Origin: Clostridiales bacterium UBA1738
GTDB taxonomy: Bacteria; Bacillota; Clostridia; UBA1381
Length of the DNA stretch: 64,000 nucleotides
Assembly: GCA_002315735.1 (NCBI GenBank)
Contig: DCIA01000007.1
Span: forward strand, 62,001-126,000
Direction: 5' to 3'
The notes beneath the pieces were generated by a model. That model was not told where the DNA came from. It saw only the letters and a list, made by a program, of their open reading frames with translations, and did not search any database. Position numbers and translations under genes: made by a program. Positions 8,656 through 18,246 of the stretch are shown here, piece after piece (position 1 is the first letter of the stretch; every line of letters starts with the position of its first letter).

Positions 8656-9819
8656 TTACTTAATAACTCTTACTCTTAATATGCCGGATACTGCTTTTAA
8701 TTTATCAACAATATCATCTGTAACAATATCATCTGTATTGATGATTGTATATGCTAAATCCTTTTTGCTCTTATTTATAAGGTCAGCAATATTTTGATTG
8801 TTTTCTGCAAATATGTTTGTAAATTGTGTAAGCATATTTGGGATATTTTTGTGAAGTATAGCAATTCTGCCTTTTCCACTAAATGGAAGGTCACAGTTAG
8901 GGAAGTTTACAGAATTAAGAATGTTACCTGTTTCAAGATAATTTGAAAGTTCTTGTGCTGCCATAACGGCACAATTATCTTCTGATTCCTCAGTTGAAGC
9001 GCCAAGGTGAGGAATTGCGATAATATTTTTTTCGTTTATTACTTCGCCGTTAGGGAAGTCAACAACATATTTTGAAACCTTACCTGAAGCAAGGGCAACT
9101 TTCATAGCCTCATTATCAACAAGTTCACCTCTTGCAAAGTTAAGAACTTTAACTCCGTCCTTCATTTTTGCGATTGTATCGCCGTTTACTGTGTGCTTCG
9201 TTTCATCAGTTAGAGGAACATGAATTGTAATATAATCAGCCTCTTGGTACACTTCGTCAGCAGATTTTGCGTGCTTAATATGGCTTGAAAGTCTCCAAGC
9301 AGCATCAACAGAAAGATATGGGTCAAAACCAATAACCTTCATACCAAGATGAATTGCTGTATTTGCAACAAGAACACCGATAGCGCCAAGACCGATTACG
9401 CCCAAAGTTTTACCTTGAATTTCACTTCCTGCGAAGTTTGACTTACCTTTTTCGACTTGCTTTGCAACATCGTCGCCGGTGAGTGTTTTTGCCCAGTCGA
9501 TACCGCCTGTGATATCTCTTGACGAAAGGAAAAGCCCTGCTAAAACAAGTTCCTTAACAGCATTTGCGTTTGCACCGGGAGTATTGAAAACTACAATACC
9601 TTTTTCAGAACATTTGTCTATCGGAATATTGTTCGTTCCGGCACCTGCCCTTGCAACTGCCTTTAAGTTTGTAGGAAGTTCCATATCGTGCATTGCAAAA
9701 CTTCTCAAAATAATACCGTCGCAGTTGGTAGCCGCGTCATCAGTGATGTTATATTTGCTGTCTGCAAGTTGGTCTAAACCACAAGCAGCAATTTTATTTA
9801 GTGTTAGAATATTAAACAT
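8656..9819 (-). CDS. serA: D-3-phosphoglycerate dehydrogenase
   Basis: NAD-dependent first enzyme of serine synthesis (3-phosphoglycerate to 3-phosphohydroxypyruvate). The 387-residue protein is the short form: catalytic domain halves flanking a Rossmann fold (GLGAIGVLVANTAIHLGMKVIGFDPY, with the acidic NAD residue), active-site residues in NFARGELVDN and the general-base/His pair in IPHLGASTEESEDN, then a C-terminal ACT domain (about 315-387) probably for serine feedback. Translated 14 bases after serC on the same transcript. Confidence 0.95.
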   Translation of the reverse strand: MFNILTLNKIAACGLDQLADSKYNITDDAATNCDGIILRSFAMHDMELPTNLKAVARAGAGTNNIPIDKCSEKGIVVFNTPGANANAVKELVLAGLFLSSRDITGGIDWAKTLTGDDVAKQVEKGKSNFAGSEIQGKTLGVIGLGAIGVLVANTAIHLGMKVIGFDPYLSVDAAWRLSSHIKHAKSADEVYQEADYITIHVPLTDETKHTVNGDTIAKMKDGVKVLNFARGELVDNEAMKVALASGKVSKYVVDFPNGEVINEKNIIAIPHLGASTEESEDNCAVMAAQELSNYLETGNILNSVNFPNCDLPFSGKGRIAILHKNIPNMLTQFTNIFAENNQNIADLINKSKKDLAYTIINTDDIVTDDIVDKLKAVSGILRVRVIK

Positions 9820-9833
9820 ATTAATAACCTTCT

Positions 9834-10916
9834 TTATTTATTTTCTTCTTCAAATTTTTTCATAAATTCAACAAGAGCTTTAACACCTTCTATTGGCATT
9901 GCGTTATAGATACTTGCTCTCATACCACCAACAGTTCTGTGACCTTTTAGGTTAACAAAACCTGCCTCTTTTGCTTCTTTTATGAATTTTGCGTTTAGTT
10001 CTTCATCGTCTGTAACGAAAGGAATGTTCATAAGTGAACGGTCTTCAGGGACAACTGTACCACGGAACATTTTTGAATTGTCAAGATAATCATACAAAAG
10101 TTTTGCTTTTTCTTCGTTGACCTTTTGAACTGCTTTAATTCCGCCTTGTTCTTTAATCCATTCCAAAACAAGCTTCATAATATAGATGCCGTATGTTGGA
10201 GGAGTGTTATACATTGAACCGTTATCTGCGTGAATTTGGTAATTAAACATTGTAGGACAAATATCCATAGCATCACCAATTAAATCTTCACGAATGATTA
10301 CAAGTGTAACACCTGCAGGGCCTAAGTTCTTTTGAGCACCTGCAAAAAGTACGCCAAACTTTGTAACATCAATTTCTTCTGACATTACCATTGAAGAAAT
10401 ATCAGCGATTAGCGGAATATCTCCTGTTTCAGGAAGTGTGTTAAACTTTGTTCCGTAGATTGTATTATTCATACAAATGTAGAAGTAATCGGCATCTTTT
10501 GAAAATGCATTTTTATCAAGTTTTGGGATATATGAAAAAGTCTTGTCAGCAGAAGAAGCAACCTTGTTTACGCTGATGAATTTTTCGGCTTCTTGTGCGG
10601 CTTTTTTTGCCCATTGACCTGTGATTACGATATCACACTTTTTATTCTTTGTTGCAAGATTTAGTGGAATCATTGCAAATTGGCTGGATGCACCGCCTTG
10701 CAAGAATAAAATCTTATAGTTTTCAGGAACATTCATAAGTTCTCTTACTAATGCTTCGCAACCGTAAATAATTTCTTCATAGTCCTTGGAACGATGACTC
10801 ATTTCCATTACGGACATACCCGTATTTCCATATTCAACCATTTCCTTTTGAGCTTTTTCCAAAACTGATTTTGGAAGCATTGAAGGACCTGCTGAGAAAT
10901 TGTAAACTCTACTCAT
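9834..10916 (-). CDS. serC: Phosphoserine aminotransferase
   Basis: PLP enzyme converting 3-phosphohydroxypyruvate and glutamate to phosphoserine. Signature N-terminus YNFSAGPSMLP, PLP lysine in the LFAGAQKNLGPAGVTLVII stretch (about residue 195), and typical C-terminal GGMRASIYNAMP. The start at 10916 is preferred because AAAGGA lies 11 bases before it; an ATG three codons upstream (10925) almost touches that site. First gene of the serC-serA pair. No T-box or other leader structure was seen, and no phosphoserine phosphatase gene lies beside it. Confidence 0.95.
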   Translation of the reverse strand: MSRVYNFSAGPSMLPKSVLEKAQKEMVEYGNTGMSVMEMSHRSKDYEEIIYGCEALVRELMNVPENYKILFLQGGASSQFAMIPLNLATKNKKCDIVITGQWAKKAAQEAEKFISVNKVASSADKTFSYIPKLDKNAFSKDADYFYICMNNTIYGTKFNTLPETGDIPLIADISSMVMSEEIDVTKFGVLFAGAQKNLGPAGVTLVIIREDLIGDAMDICPTMFNYQIHADNGSMYNTPPTYGIYIMKLVLEWIKEQGGIKAVQKVNEEKAKLLYDYLDNSKMFRGTVVPEDRSLMNIPFVTDDEELNAKFIKEAKEAGFVNLKGHRTVGGMRASIYNAMPIEGVKALVEFMKKFEEENK

Positions 10917-10950
10917 TAATATCATCTTCCTTTATATATAATATGCTTAC

Positions 10951-10979
10951 ATTATATAGTAAAATTGCTGTTTGGTCAA
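10951..10979 (-). promoter_or_regulatory. serC-serA promoter
   Basis: On the minus strand TTGACC (10979-10974), 17-base spacer, TATAAT (10956-10951), ending about 35 bases before the serC start. Confidence 0.8.
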
Positions 10980-11029
10980 GTTATATTGTTAAAAAAATAT
11001 CATTTTTGTAAATTGCTACAAAATAATGT

Positions 11030-11752
11030 CTATTTTTCGGTTATTAATCGTGCAAAATACTTTTCGATAGCGTCGGAAATTGCCCATGCAAGCCGTGCTT
11101 CGTAATCTTCGGTATTTAATTTTGCTTCTTCCTCCGGGTTTGACAAAAATCCACATTCAATTAAAATTGATGGAATAGGTGGGTTTTTTAAAAGAAACAA
11201 ATTTCTGTCAATGGTTTTTACAACACTCATTTTTGCACCGGTAACATCAGACATTCTAACTTGAATTTCTTCGGCAAGAGGTTTTATGTCTTTAGAATTT
11301 TCGGCATAAAAAATTCTAAGACCTTCTGCCAAAGAATTTTTATACGAATTCATATGAATGGAAATAAATAGGTCGGCATTTGAAGTTTTCATTAATTCTC
11401 GTCTTTTTCGCATATCATCTAATTTTAGTTCTCGAATGGTTGCGTTTTTTTTATTTGAAAGACAATTTTCATCCTCTCTTGTAAGTATTATGTTTATACC
11501 TTTTGCAGATAATACTTCCTTTATTTTCTTTGCAATTTCAAGATTTATTCTTTGCTCAACAGTTCCGTTTATGCCTATTGCACCTCCATCGGGAAGACCG
11601 TGCCCTGCATCTACCAGTACAGTCAAATTATTTCCTGCTTTGGTAAGCCCTGCGTGCGTACTTGATAAAATGATACTACCAAAGACAGCACCTAAAAATA
11701 ACGAAATACAAGATATTAAAATATTTTTTTTAGTCACAATAAAAAACATCAT
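11030..11752 (-). CDS. cwlD: N-acetylmuramoyl-L-alanine amidase, CwlD-like
   Basis: Zinc amidase (Amidase_3) that cuts the peptide from muramic acid; CwlD in spore formers is needed to make muramic-delta-lactam in cortex. The 240-residue protein has an N-terminal membrane anchor or signal (about 8-30), then the zinc residues: His in VDAGHGLPDGGA, Glu in RINLEIAKK, His in LFISIHMNS, and the catalytic Glu in ILIECGFLSN. The length fits CwlD rather than multidomain autolysins. Start is one of two adjacent ATGs (11752 or 11749) behind GGGTGAT. The specific cortex role is inferred from size and host type. Confidence 0.8.
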   Translation of the reverse strand: MMFFIVTKKNILISCISLFLGAVFGSIILSSTHAGLTKAGNNLTVLVDAGHGLPDGGAIGINGTVEQRINLEIAKKIKEVLSAKGINIILTREDENCLSNKKNATIRELKLDDMRKRRELMKTSNADLFISIHMNSYKNSLAEGLRIFYAENSKDIKPLAEEIQVRMSDVTGAKMSVVKTIDRNLFLLKNPPIPSILIECGFLSNPEEEAKLNTEDYEARLAWAISDAIEKYFARLITEK

Positions 11753-11813
11753 ATCACCCGATTAAGTATATGATATGATGTTATTTAATATTATCTAAAT
11801 TTCTTGATTTTTT

Positions 11814-13076
11814 TTAGAGCAACGACACCTTTGTAGATTCAATTCTGTGGTCACAGATTTTTGTGACTTTTATGTTTAGTCCAAAAACTTCAATTTCAGG
11901 AGTTGAACCGTCCTCCGGAATTTCACCAAGCTCGGATAAAATCATACCTGCAAATGTGTTAAATTCTTCTATCGGTAGGTCAACGCCAAGAGTTTCGGAG
12001 ACTAAATCAATATCGCAAGAGCCTGAGATAAGGTAAGTAGTATCATCAATTTTAGTGATATCATCTTCCACTGCTCCGTCATATTCATTTGATAGTGTTC
12101 CTACAATTTCTTCAAGTAGGTCGGACATTGTGATAATGCCTCCAAGACCGCCATACTCGTCCAAAACAATAGCAAAATGCGATTTTGATTTTTGCATTTG
12201 TCTAAATAAATCGTCAGCCTTTATAGTTTCAGGAACAAAATAAGGTTGTCTTAATATTTTTTCCACATCGGTGTTGTTTATGACTGCTCTGTAAAAATCA
12301 CGGCTGTTTAAAATACCAACAATATTATCTATTGATTCGCTGCAAACAGGGTATATTGAATGATTTGTGCTTGAAATCTGCTCTTGCCACAAATCCTTTT
12401 CGTCAAGCCATAAAAGTTCTGTATCGGTTCTGTGAGTCATAATTTCTTTAACTTGCGTATCGTCAAGCTCAAAAATATTATGAATCATTTCCTTTTCTTC
12501 GGGGTCTATCGCACCGTTTTCACTGCCAAGGTCAACCATCATTCTAATTTCTTCTTCGGTAACTTCGTCATCACCATCGCTTGGTTTTATGCCAAAAAGT
12601 AATAAGAATTTGTCGGAAACCCAAGTCAAAATAATAGATGCAGGAAGCCCAATTAAATATAAAAATTTAAGTAAGTTTGAAGTCTTTAAAACGATTTCAT
12701 CAGCATAAAGATCTCCAATTCTCTTTGGCGCATAAACACCAAAGATAAGAATTAAAACTGTTAAAATTGCAATTATTGACACATACGTAACAGTAGGTGA
12801 TATGAAGTATAAATCATCTGCAAAATATGCTGCATCAAAAATGAAAATCAGCTCAATAATAACAGTTAAAATTCGGACAGAATTATAAAACTTGTTTGGA
12901 TTTTCTGCAAGCGATATAACCTTTTTTGCGGCTTTATTACCATTTTCTGAGAGTTTTTGAAGTTTTGCTTCATTTACATTATTGATTGATGCCTCTAAGC
13001 ATCTAAAAACGCCTGTAATAATAATAAGTAAAAAAATAATCAAACTTCGAGAGGGAATTGAATCCAAAACCATCAT
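11814..13076 (-). CDS. CNNM/CBS-domain membrane protein (HlyC/CorC family)
   Basis: Likely a divalent-cation (Mg2+ or Co2+) exporter or its regulator. The 420-residue protein has the CNNM domain with about four hydrophobic segments (about 8-175, including SRSLIIFLLIIITGVFRC), the linker EEIRMMVDLGSENGAID...EMIHNIFELDDTQVKEIMTHR typical of the family, a tandem CBS (Bateman) module with DEYGGLGGIITMSDLLEEIVG, and a CorC-HlyC C-terminal domain (about 335-415). Old hemolysin annotation is not supported by context. Lies in a minus-strand run with cwlD and the flippase, but 55-60 base gaps leave the operon question open. Confidence 0.9.
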   Translation of the reverse strand: MMVLDSIPSRSLIIFLLIIITGVFRCLEASINNVNEAKLQKLSENGNKAAKKVISLAENPNKFYNSVRILTVIIELIFIFDAAYFADDLYFISPTVTYVSIIAILTVLILIFGVYAPKRIGDLYADEIVLKTSNLLKFLYLIGLPASIILTWVSDKFLLLFGIKPSDGDDEVTEEEIRMMVDLGSENGAIDPEEKEMIHNIFELDDTQVKEIMTHRTDTELLWLDEKDLWQEQISSTNHSIYPVCSESIDNIVGILNSRDFYRAVINNTDVEKILRQPYFVPETIKADDLFRQMQKSKSHFAIVLDEYGGLGGIITMSDLLEEIVGTLSNEYDGAVEDDITKIDDTTYLISGSCDIDLVSETLGVDLPIEEFNTFAGMILSELGEIPEDGSTPEIEVFGLNIKVTKICDHRIESTKVSLL

Positions 13077-13132
13077 CCTTTCAATATTAAAGTAAGTATA
13101 TCATACCAAAAATAAAGTAAAAAGTCAAATTA

Positions 13133-14848
13133 TTAATATAATCCTAATTTTGTAAGTAGTTTGTCAATCTTAATTCCACCCGGTAGCATCAAAACTTCAT
13201 CTTTTGAAAGAGTTTTAAATAGGGCAAGCGTAACGAAATACACAACTGCTGAAATAGGTACAGAAACCATCATTCCTATAAAGTTGCTCTTCAAGAAAAT
13301 GATTGATAGCCTATAAAATAAAACTGCCGTAATTCCCATTAAAACTGAAGCTGTGATTGGCTTTAAAATATAATTTTTGAAATCGAGTTTTACATCAATT
13401 TGTTTTCTTAATACAACAAAACTATAAGTAAATGCAATTATTTGGCAAACTATTGAACTAATTGGCGCACCATATATGTTTATTTGTGGTTGTCTTATTA
13501 GAATCACATTCAAAATAAATTTTACAACACAACCTATTAGAAGCCCTGTTGCAGGAGCAAAGACTTTTCCGACACCTTGCAAAGAACCTGATAATGTTTG
13601 GTTTAGAGCAGTAAAAACCATAGCAACAGCACTTATTTGTAAAAGGTCAAATCCGAGTTTTGCATTAGGATATAAAAGTGAATATATTGGCTCTCCGAGT
13701 GCTATATAGCCAACAGCACAAGGAAGTGCAATAAGCAGCGAAATTAGCAGGGAATAATTAACCTTTTCTGATGCACTTTTTTTATCACCTGTTGCAAGAG
13801 CACCTGCTATTGATGGCACTAAAACAGTTGAAAAGGAAATATTAAGTGCAAGAGGGAGGTTTATTAAGGTATCGCTCTTTGCCAAAAGCCCTGATAATCT
13901 CGCCGCTTCTTTTGATAACTGTGATGCAGTTGGGTTTAAAATTGCAGCAACTTTTCCGTGAGCCGGAATTAAAGTCGAAAATGCAATTTCGATACCTCTT
14001 GTTATTGTTGCAGTATCAATAATTCTGTTTATTGCAGAGATTATTGAGCCTAGTGAAATCGGAATTGAAATCATTAGTATGCTCTTAAACATTTGAGAAA
14101 GTCTAACATCATCTGCTTTTGAAGATGCTAAATCAATATTTTCAAAAATTTTCTTTTTTCTTCTCATATAGAAGAAGAAAAGGTAAACAAAACTAATAAG
14201 TGTTGATAGGGTAGTTGCAACTTGTGCACCTGATGCCATAAATACGGCACGAGTATTTTCGTCATTTTCGGCAATGCCCCAAAGGCTAGACAAAATGACA
14301 GGGAAAGTTGCAAGAACATAAACAATTACAACTGTTAAAAGACATTTGAAAAATTGCTCTAAAACCTGTGATGTACTTGTTGCATTCATATTTTGCATAC
14401 CCACAAAGTATCCCCTTATAACCGAGGACAAGCATACAAAAAGAATAGATGGCGCAAGGCACATAAGAACATACTTTGTATCAGGAAGTTTTACAATATA
14501 TGCTGAAATAAGTCCTGCTCCGAAATATAAAATTGAGGAGGATATAACACCGATTATTCCAAACAAAATAAGTGCAGAACGGAAAATTTTATGTGCTCCT
14601 ATATAGTCGTTTACTGCGATTTTTTCCGAAGTCATTTTTGAAATTGCATTTGGAATTCCGATTGAAGAAATCGCCAAAAGTAAGGTATAAATTTGGTATC
14701 CTACATTCAAATAACCGTTGCCTAAATCTCCGAAACCGGGGATATTTGTTATTACAACACGGTAAATCATTCCCAAAAGTTTTACGGCAATTTGCGAAAA
14801 CATAACAATCGCAACATTTATCATAAAAGATTTTTTTTCTTGTTTCAT
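13133..14848 (-). CDS. MATE/MVF-type polysaccharide or lipid II flippase, SpoVB-like
   Basis: Membrane protein with about 14 hydrophobic segments of the polysaccharide-biosynthesis (MurJ/SpoVB/MVF) superfamily. The N-terminal signature FMINVAIVMFSQIAVKLLGMIYRV and GYQIYTLLLAISSIGIPNAISKM are typical of SpoVB/YtgP/YkvU proteins of spore formers. Start 14848 follows AAAGGGGAATTAAA; a longer frame to 14875 lacks a ribosome site. Substrate (lipid II for cell wall or cortex versus another lipid-linked sugar) cannot be assigned. Genome location next to cwlD hints at envelope or cortex work. Confidence 0.85.
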   Translation of the reverse strand: MKQEKKSFMINVAIVMFSQIAVKLLGMIYRVVITNIPGFGDLGNGYLNVGYQIYTLLLAISSIGIPNAISKMTSEKIAVNDYIGAHKIFRSALILFGIIGVISSSILYFGAGLISAYIVKLPDTKYVLMCLAPSILFVCLSSVIRGYFVGMQNMNATSTSQVLEQFFKCLLTVVIVYVLATFPVILSSLWGIAENDENTRAVFMASGAQVATTLSTLISFVYLFFFYMRRKKKIFENIDLASSKADDVRLSQMFKSILMISIPISLGSIISAINRIIDTATITRGIEIAFSTLIPAHGKVAAILNPTASQLSKEAARLSGLLAKSDTLINLPLALNISFSTVLVPSIAGALATGDKKSASEKVNYSLLISLLIALPCAVGYIALGEPIYSLLYPNAKLGFDLLQISAVAMVFTALNQTLSGSLQGVGKVFAPATGLLIGCVVKFILNVILIRQPQINIYGAPISSIVCQIIAFTYSFVVLRKQIDVKLDFKNYILKPITASVLMGITAVLFYRLSIIFLKSNFIGMMVSVPISAVVYFVTLALFKTLSKDEVLMLPGGIKIDKLLTKLGLY

Positions 14849-14956
14849 TTTAATTCCCCTTTTGCATAATCGCATATATTATATGACATTTTACTGGCAT
14901 TATCAAGTAAAATATGCAAAAATAACAAGAAAATATTATATATATTCTAAAATACC

Positions 14957-14985
14957 TTGACATTATATGGATAAAAGAATAAAAT
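14957..14985 (+). promoter_or_regulatory. hisS-aspS promoter
   Basis: TTGACA (14957-14962), 17-base spacer, TAAAAT (14980-14985). The TSS expected near 14992 lies downstream of the ATG at 14990, so hisS must start at 15020. No T-box is present in the short leader. Confidence 0.8.
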
Positions 14986-15019
14986 AACTATGTATGTAAA
15001 TTTAGGAGTGATAAACAAA

Positions 15020-16270
15020 ATGATAATAACAAAAGCCCCAAAAGGTACAGAAGATTTATTGCCAAAGGATAGTTATAAGTGGCATTACCTTGAAGAAAAA
15101 TTTAAAAATATATGTGATGCATACGGATATAAAGAAATTCGTGTGCCTACATTTGAGCATACTGAACTTTTTGAAAGAGGTGTGGGTGACACAACAGATG
15201 TTGTTGAAAAACAAATGTACACATTTTTAGATAAAGGTGAAAGAAGTATTACATTAAGACCTGAGGGAACAGCATCTGTTGCAAGATGTTATCTTCAAAA
15301 TAATCTTTTTCAAGATGCACTTCCTCTTAAAATGTGGTACGAGCTTCCTTGTTTTAGATATGAGAACAAGCAAAAGGGAAGACTTCGTGAGTTTCATCAA
15401 TTCGGAATTGAAGCGTTCGGCTCAAAAGGCCCGTCAATCGATGCAGAGGTAGTATCGTTGGCACTTACATTTTTAAAGGAAGTCGGACTTTCTGATTTGG
15501 CGGTAAATGTAAATAGCATTGGCTGTCCTGCTTGCCGAAAAAAATATAACGAAGCGTTAAAGGATTATCTTCGACCATACTTAGATAACCTTTGTGATAC
15601 TTGTAAGTCAAGATTTGAGAGAAATCCGCTTAGGATACTTGACTGTAAGTCACCGATTTGTCAAGACTTCGTTAAAAATGCACCAAGACTTCTTGACTAT
15701 ATTTGTGATGATTGCAAAGAACACTTTGATGGTTTTTTAAAAACATTAGATGCACTAGGAATTAATTATACCATTGATAGTGGTATCGTAAGAGGGCTTG
15801 ACTATTACACAAAAACTGTGTTTGAAATAATTTCAGGTGGATTTACCGTTTGCGGTGGTGGAAGATATGATGGTCTTATTGAAGAATTTGGCGGTGACAG
15901 CACTCCTGCAATAGGATTTGGGCTGGGTATTGAAAGACTTTTAATAAGACTTTCTGAACTTGGTGTTGAGATAGAAGACACTAAAAAAGCCTCTTTATAC
16001 ATTGCACCTCTTGGCGAAAATGCAGTGGAAATGGCACAAATTTTAGTGTATGAATTAAGAAGTAAGGGTATTAGTTGTGAAACTGACCATATGGGAAGAG
16101 GATTAAAACCTCAAATGAAATATTCTGATAAAATAGGAGCAAAATACACTCTTGTTTTAGGGGATAACGAAATTGAAACAGGAAAGATAAAAATTAAAAA
16201 TATGAATAGCGGCGAGCAAACGGAATTGGAATTAGAAAAACTTGCGGCTTTCTTTGAGGGGGATAAATAA
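15020..16270 (+). CDS. hisS: Histidine-tRNA ligase
   Basis: Class II aminoacyl-tRNA synthetase. From ATG 15020 (ribosome site TTAGGAGTGA) it is 416 residues. Motif 1 region near APKGTEDLLPKD, motif 2 FRYENKQKGRLREFHQFGIEAFG, the histidine-specific GLDYYTKTVFE, and motif 3 GFGLGIERLLIRL are present, followed by the HGTP anticodon-binding domain. A four-cysteine cluster (CPACRKK, CDTCKSR, CKSPICQ, CDDCKEH at about 177-245) suggests a zinc-binding insertion, common in Clostridia. An ATG at 14990 would lie upstream of the transcript start. Directly followed by aspS. Confidence 0.95.
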   Translation: MIITKAPKGTEDLLPKDSYKWHYLEEKFKNICDAYGYKEIRVPTFEHTELFERGVGDTTDVVEKQMYTFLDKGERSITLRPEGTASVARCYLQNNLFQDALPLKMWYELPCFRYENKQKGRLREFHQFGIEAFGSKGPSIDAEVVSLALTFLKEVGLSDLAVNVNSIGCPACRKKYNEALKDYLRPYLDNLCDTCKSRFERNPLRILDCKSPICQDFVKNAPRLLDYICDDCKEHFDGFLKTLDALGINYTIDSGIVRGLDYYTKTVFEIISGGFTVCGGGRYDGLIEEFGGDSTPAIGFGLGIERLLIRLSELGVEIEDTKKASLYIAPLGENAVEMAQILVYELRSKGISCETDHMGRGLKPQMKYSDKIGAKYTLVLGDNEIETGKIKIKNMNSGEQTELELEKLAAFFEGDK

Positions 16271-18037
16271 ATGGATACAATGAAGGGACTTACAAGAACT
16301 CACTATTGCGGTGAAGTAGAAGGTATAGGAAATACTGTTGTAGTAGGCGGATATGTTCAAAAAATTCGTAATATGGGAACACTTATTTTTATTGACTTGC
16401 GTGACAGAACCGGCATTGTGCAACTTGCATTTGATGATACATCGGTAAAGGAAGTTTTTGAAAAGGCAGCATCTTGCCATAGCGAATATGTTTTAATGGC
16501 AAAGGGCGTTGTTCGTGAGCGTGAGAGCAAGAATGATACAATAAAAACAGGTAATATCGAGATTTTTGTAGATGATTTGAGAATTCTTGCAAAAGCACAA
16601 ACAACACCGTTTGAAATCACAGATGAAACAAATGTAAACGAAGAACTTCGTCTAAAATATCGTTATCTTGATTTAAGAAGAAAGCCATTGCAAGACAACA
16701 TTATTTTAAGAAGTAAAATTGCAAAGGTATCTCGTGACTATTTCTATGAAAACGGATTTATTGAAATAGAAACACCTATGATGATTAAATCAACTCCTGA
16801 GGGAGCAAGAGACTATATTGTTCCGTCAAGAATTCATCACGGGAAATTCTATGCACTTCCACAATCACCACAAATTTATAAGCAACTTTTGATGGTTTCG
16901 GGATTTGACAGATATATCCAACTTGCAAGATGTTTTAGAGATGAAGACCTAAGAGCAGACAGACAACCGGAATTTACTCAAATAGATATGGAAATGTCAT
17001 TTGTTGATGTTGAAGATATTCAAAAGATGGTTGAAGGATACATTTCAAGACTATTTAAAGAAGTTTTAGGAAAGGATATAACACTTCCACTTCCGAGGCT
17101 TACTTATAAAGAAGCGATGGAGCGCTATGGCTCAGATAAGCCTGACACAAGATTTGGTATGGAAATTCAAAATCTATCGGATATTGTAAAAGACTGCGAT
17201 TTTGGCGTATTTACAGATGCTATTAATAACGGCGGCTCGGTAAGAGCAGTTGTTGCTAAGAATTCAGCAGGAACATTTACAAGAAAAGAAATCGACAGAT
17301 TAACAGAATATGTTCGTGGTATCGGTGCAAAAGGTCTTGCTTATATTCGCTGGGCAGATGAAACACCAAACTGTTCTTTTGCTAAGTTTATGAAGGAAGA
17401 AGAATTAAAGGCAATATATGATAGGTTAGGAACAGAAAAGGGAGATGTTATCTTTATAGTAGCAGATAAAGATAGAGTTGTTTTGCCAACTCTCGGAGCA
17501 GTAAGATTAAAGGTTGCAAAGCAACTTGACATTATTCCGGAAGGCTATAATTTCTTGTGGATTACAGAGTTCCCGTTCTTTGAATATAATGAAGAAACAG
17601 ACCATTGGGATGCTATGCATCACCCATTTACCATGCCTATGGACGAGTGCTTACAATATCTTGATTCTGACCCTGAAAAAGTTACAGCAAAAGCATACGA
17701 CTTGGTGCTAAACGGAACAGAACTTTCAAGTGGTTCAATTAGAATTACAGACTATGAACTTCAACAAAAAATGTTTAAGGCACTTGGTCTTACAGAAGAA
17801 GAAATTGAAGCAAAATTTGGTTTTTTGGTAGAAGCATACAAATATGGTGCAGCACCTCATGGCGGATGTGCATTGGGACTTGACAGACTTGCTATGATTA
17901 TGTGCGGAGCAGATAGTTTAAAAGATGTTACGGCATTTCCTAAGGTACAAAATGCATCTGAACTTATGTCAAATGCCCCAGGAACTGTTGATGAAACCCA
18001 ATTAAAAGAACTTTCAATAGCGATAACTGAAAAATAA
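16271..18037 (+). CDS. aspS: Aspartate-tRNA ligase (bacterial type)
   Basis: Class II synthetase of 588 residues: N-terminal OB anticodon-binding domain (about 1-110), catalytic motifs including FIEIETPMMIKSTPEGARD, motif 2 LARCFRDEDLRADRQPEFTQIDMEMSF, the bacterial insertion (GAD) domain about 290-410, and motif 3 GCALGLDRLAMIMCGADSLKDVTAFPK. ATG 16271 follows the hisS TAA directly, so translation is coupled. hisS-aspS pairs are usual in Bacillota. The sequence does not tell whether it is discriminating or also charges tRNA-Asn. Confidence 0.96.
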   Translation: MDTMKGLTRTHYCGEVEGIGNTVVVGGYVQKIRNMGTLIFIDLRDRTGIVQLAFDDTSVKEVFEKAASCHSEYVLMAKGVVRERESKNDTIKTGNIEIFVDDLRILAKAQTTPFEITDETNVNEELRLKYRYLDLRRKPLQDNIILRSKIAKVSRDYFYENGFIEIETPMMIKSTPEGARDYIVPSRIHHGKFYALPQSPQIYKQLLMVSGFDRYIQLARCFRDEDLRADRQPEFTQIDMEMSFVDVEDIQKMVEGYISRLFKEVLGKDITLPLPRLTYKEAMERYGSDKPDTRFGMEIQNLSDIVKDCDFGVFTDAINNGGSVRAVVAKNSAGTFTRKEIDRLTEYVRGIGAKGLAYIRWADETPNCSFAKFMKEEELKAIYDRLGTEKGDVIFIVADKDRVVLPTLGAVRLKVAKQLDIIPEGYNFLWITEFPFFEYNEETDHWDAMHHPFTMPMDECLQYLDSDPEKVTAKAYDLVLNGTELSSGSIRITDYELQQKMFKALGLTEEEIEAKFGFLVEAYKYGAAPHGGCALGLDRLAMIMCGADSLKDVTAFPKVQNASELMSNAPGTVDETQLKELSIAITEK

Positions 18038-18061
18038 GTCGAAAAATTTAGAAAAAAAGTC

Positions 18062-18204
18062 TTGACAATTTGTAAATCATATGTTAAGATACCAATAGTT
18101 AGTGGTTAATCTTTAAATTTGATGCAGAGACATCGACAAGATAACTAATATGATTCTTTTGGATTAGTTTGCCTTGTCTGTTTTTGCAGACAAGGCATTT
18201 TTTT
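18062..18204 (+). promoter_or_regulatory. uraA promoter and PyrR-responsive attenuator
   Basis: Promoter TTGACA (18062-18067), 17 bases, TAAGAT (18085-18090). The leader then shows a PyrR binding loop at 18109-18142: lower stem ATCTT/AAGAT, internal loop, upper stem GATG/CATC closing the CAGAGA loop. Its 3' half (GACAAG, 18135-18140) can instead pair with CTTGTC (18173-18178), with ACTAAT/ATTAGT extending the stem, as antiterminator. The competing terminator is GCCTTGTCTG (18171-18180)/CAGACAAGGC (18187-18196) plus seven T. UMP-bound PyrR would hold the binding loop and favour termination. Confidence 0.88.
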
Positions 18205-18246
18205 ATTGACTGACCACTAAAAATTTAAATTTTTAGGAGTGGAATT

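Noticed and set aside
14941..15019. T-box leader upstream of hisS-aspS
   Set aside because: The leader is under 30 bases and has no TGGNACCGCG motif or specifier stem.
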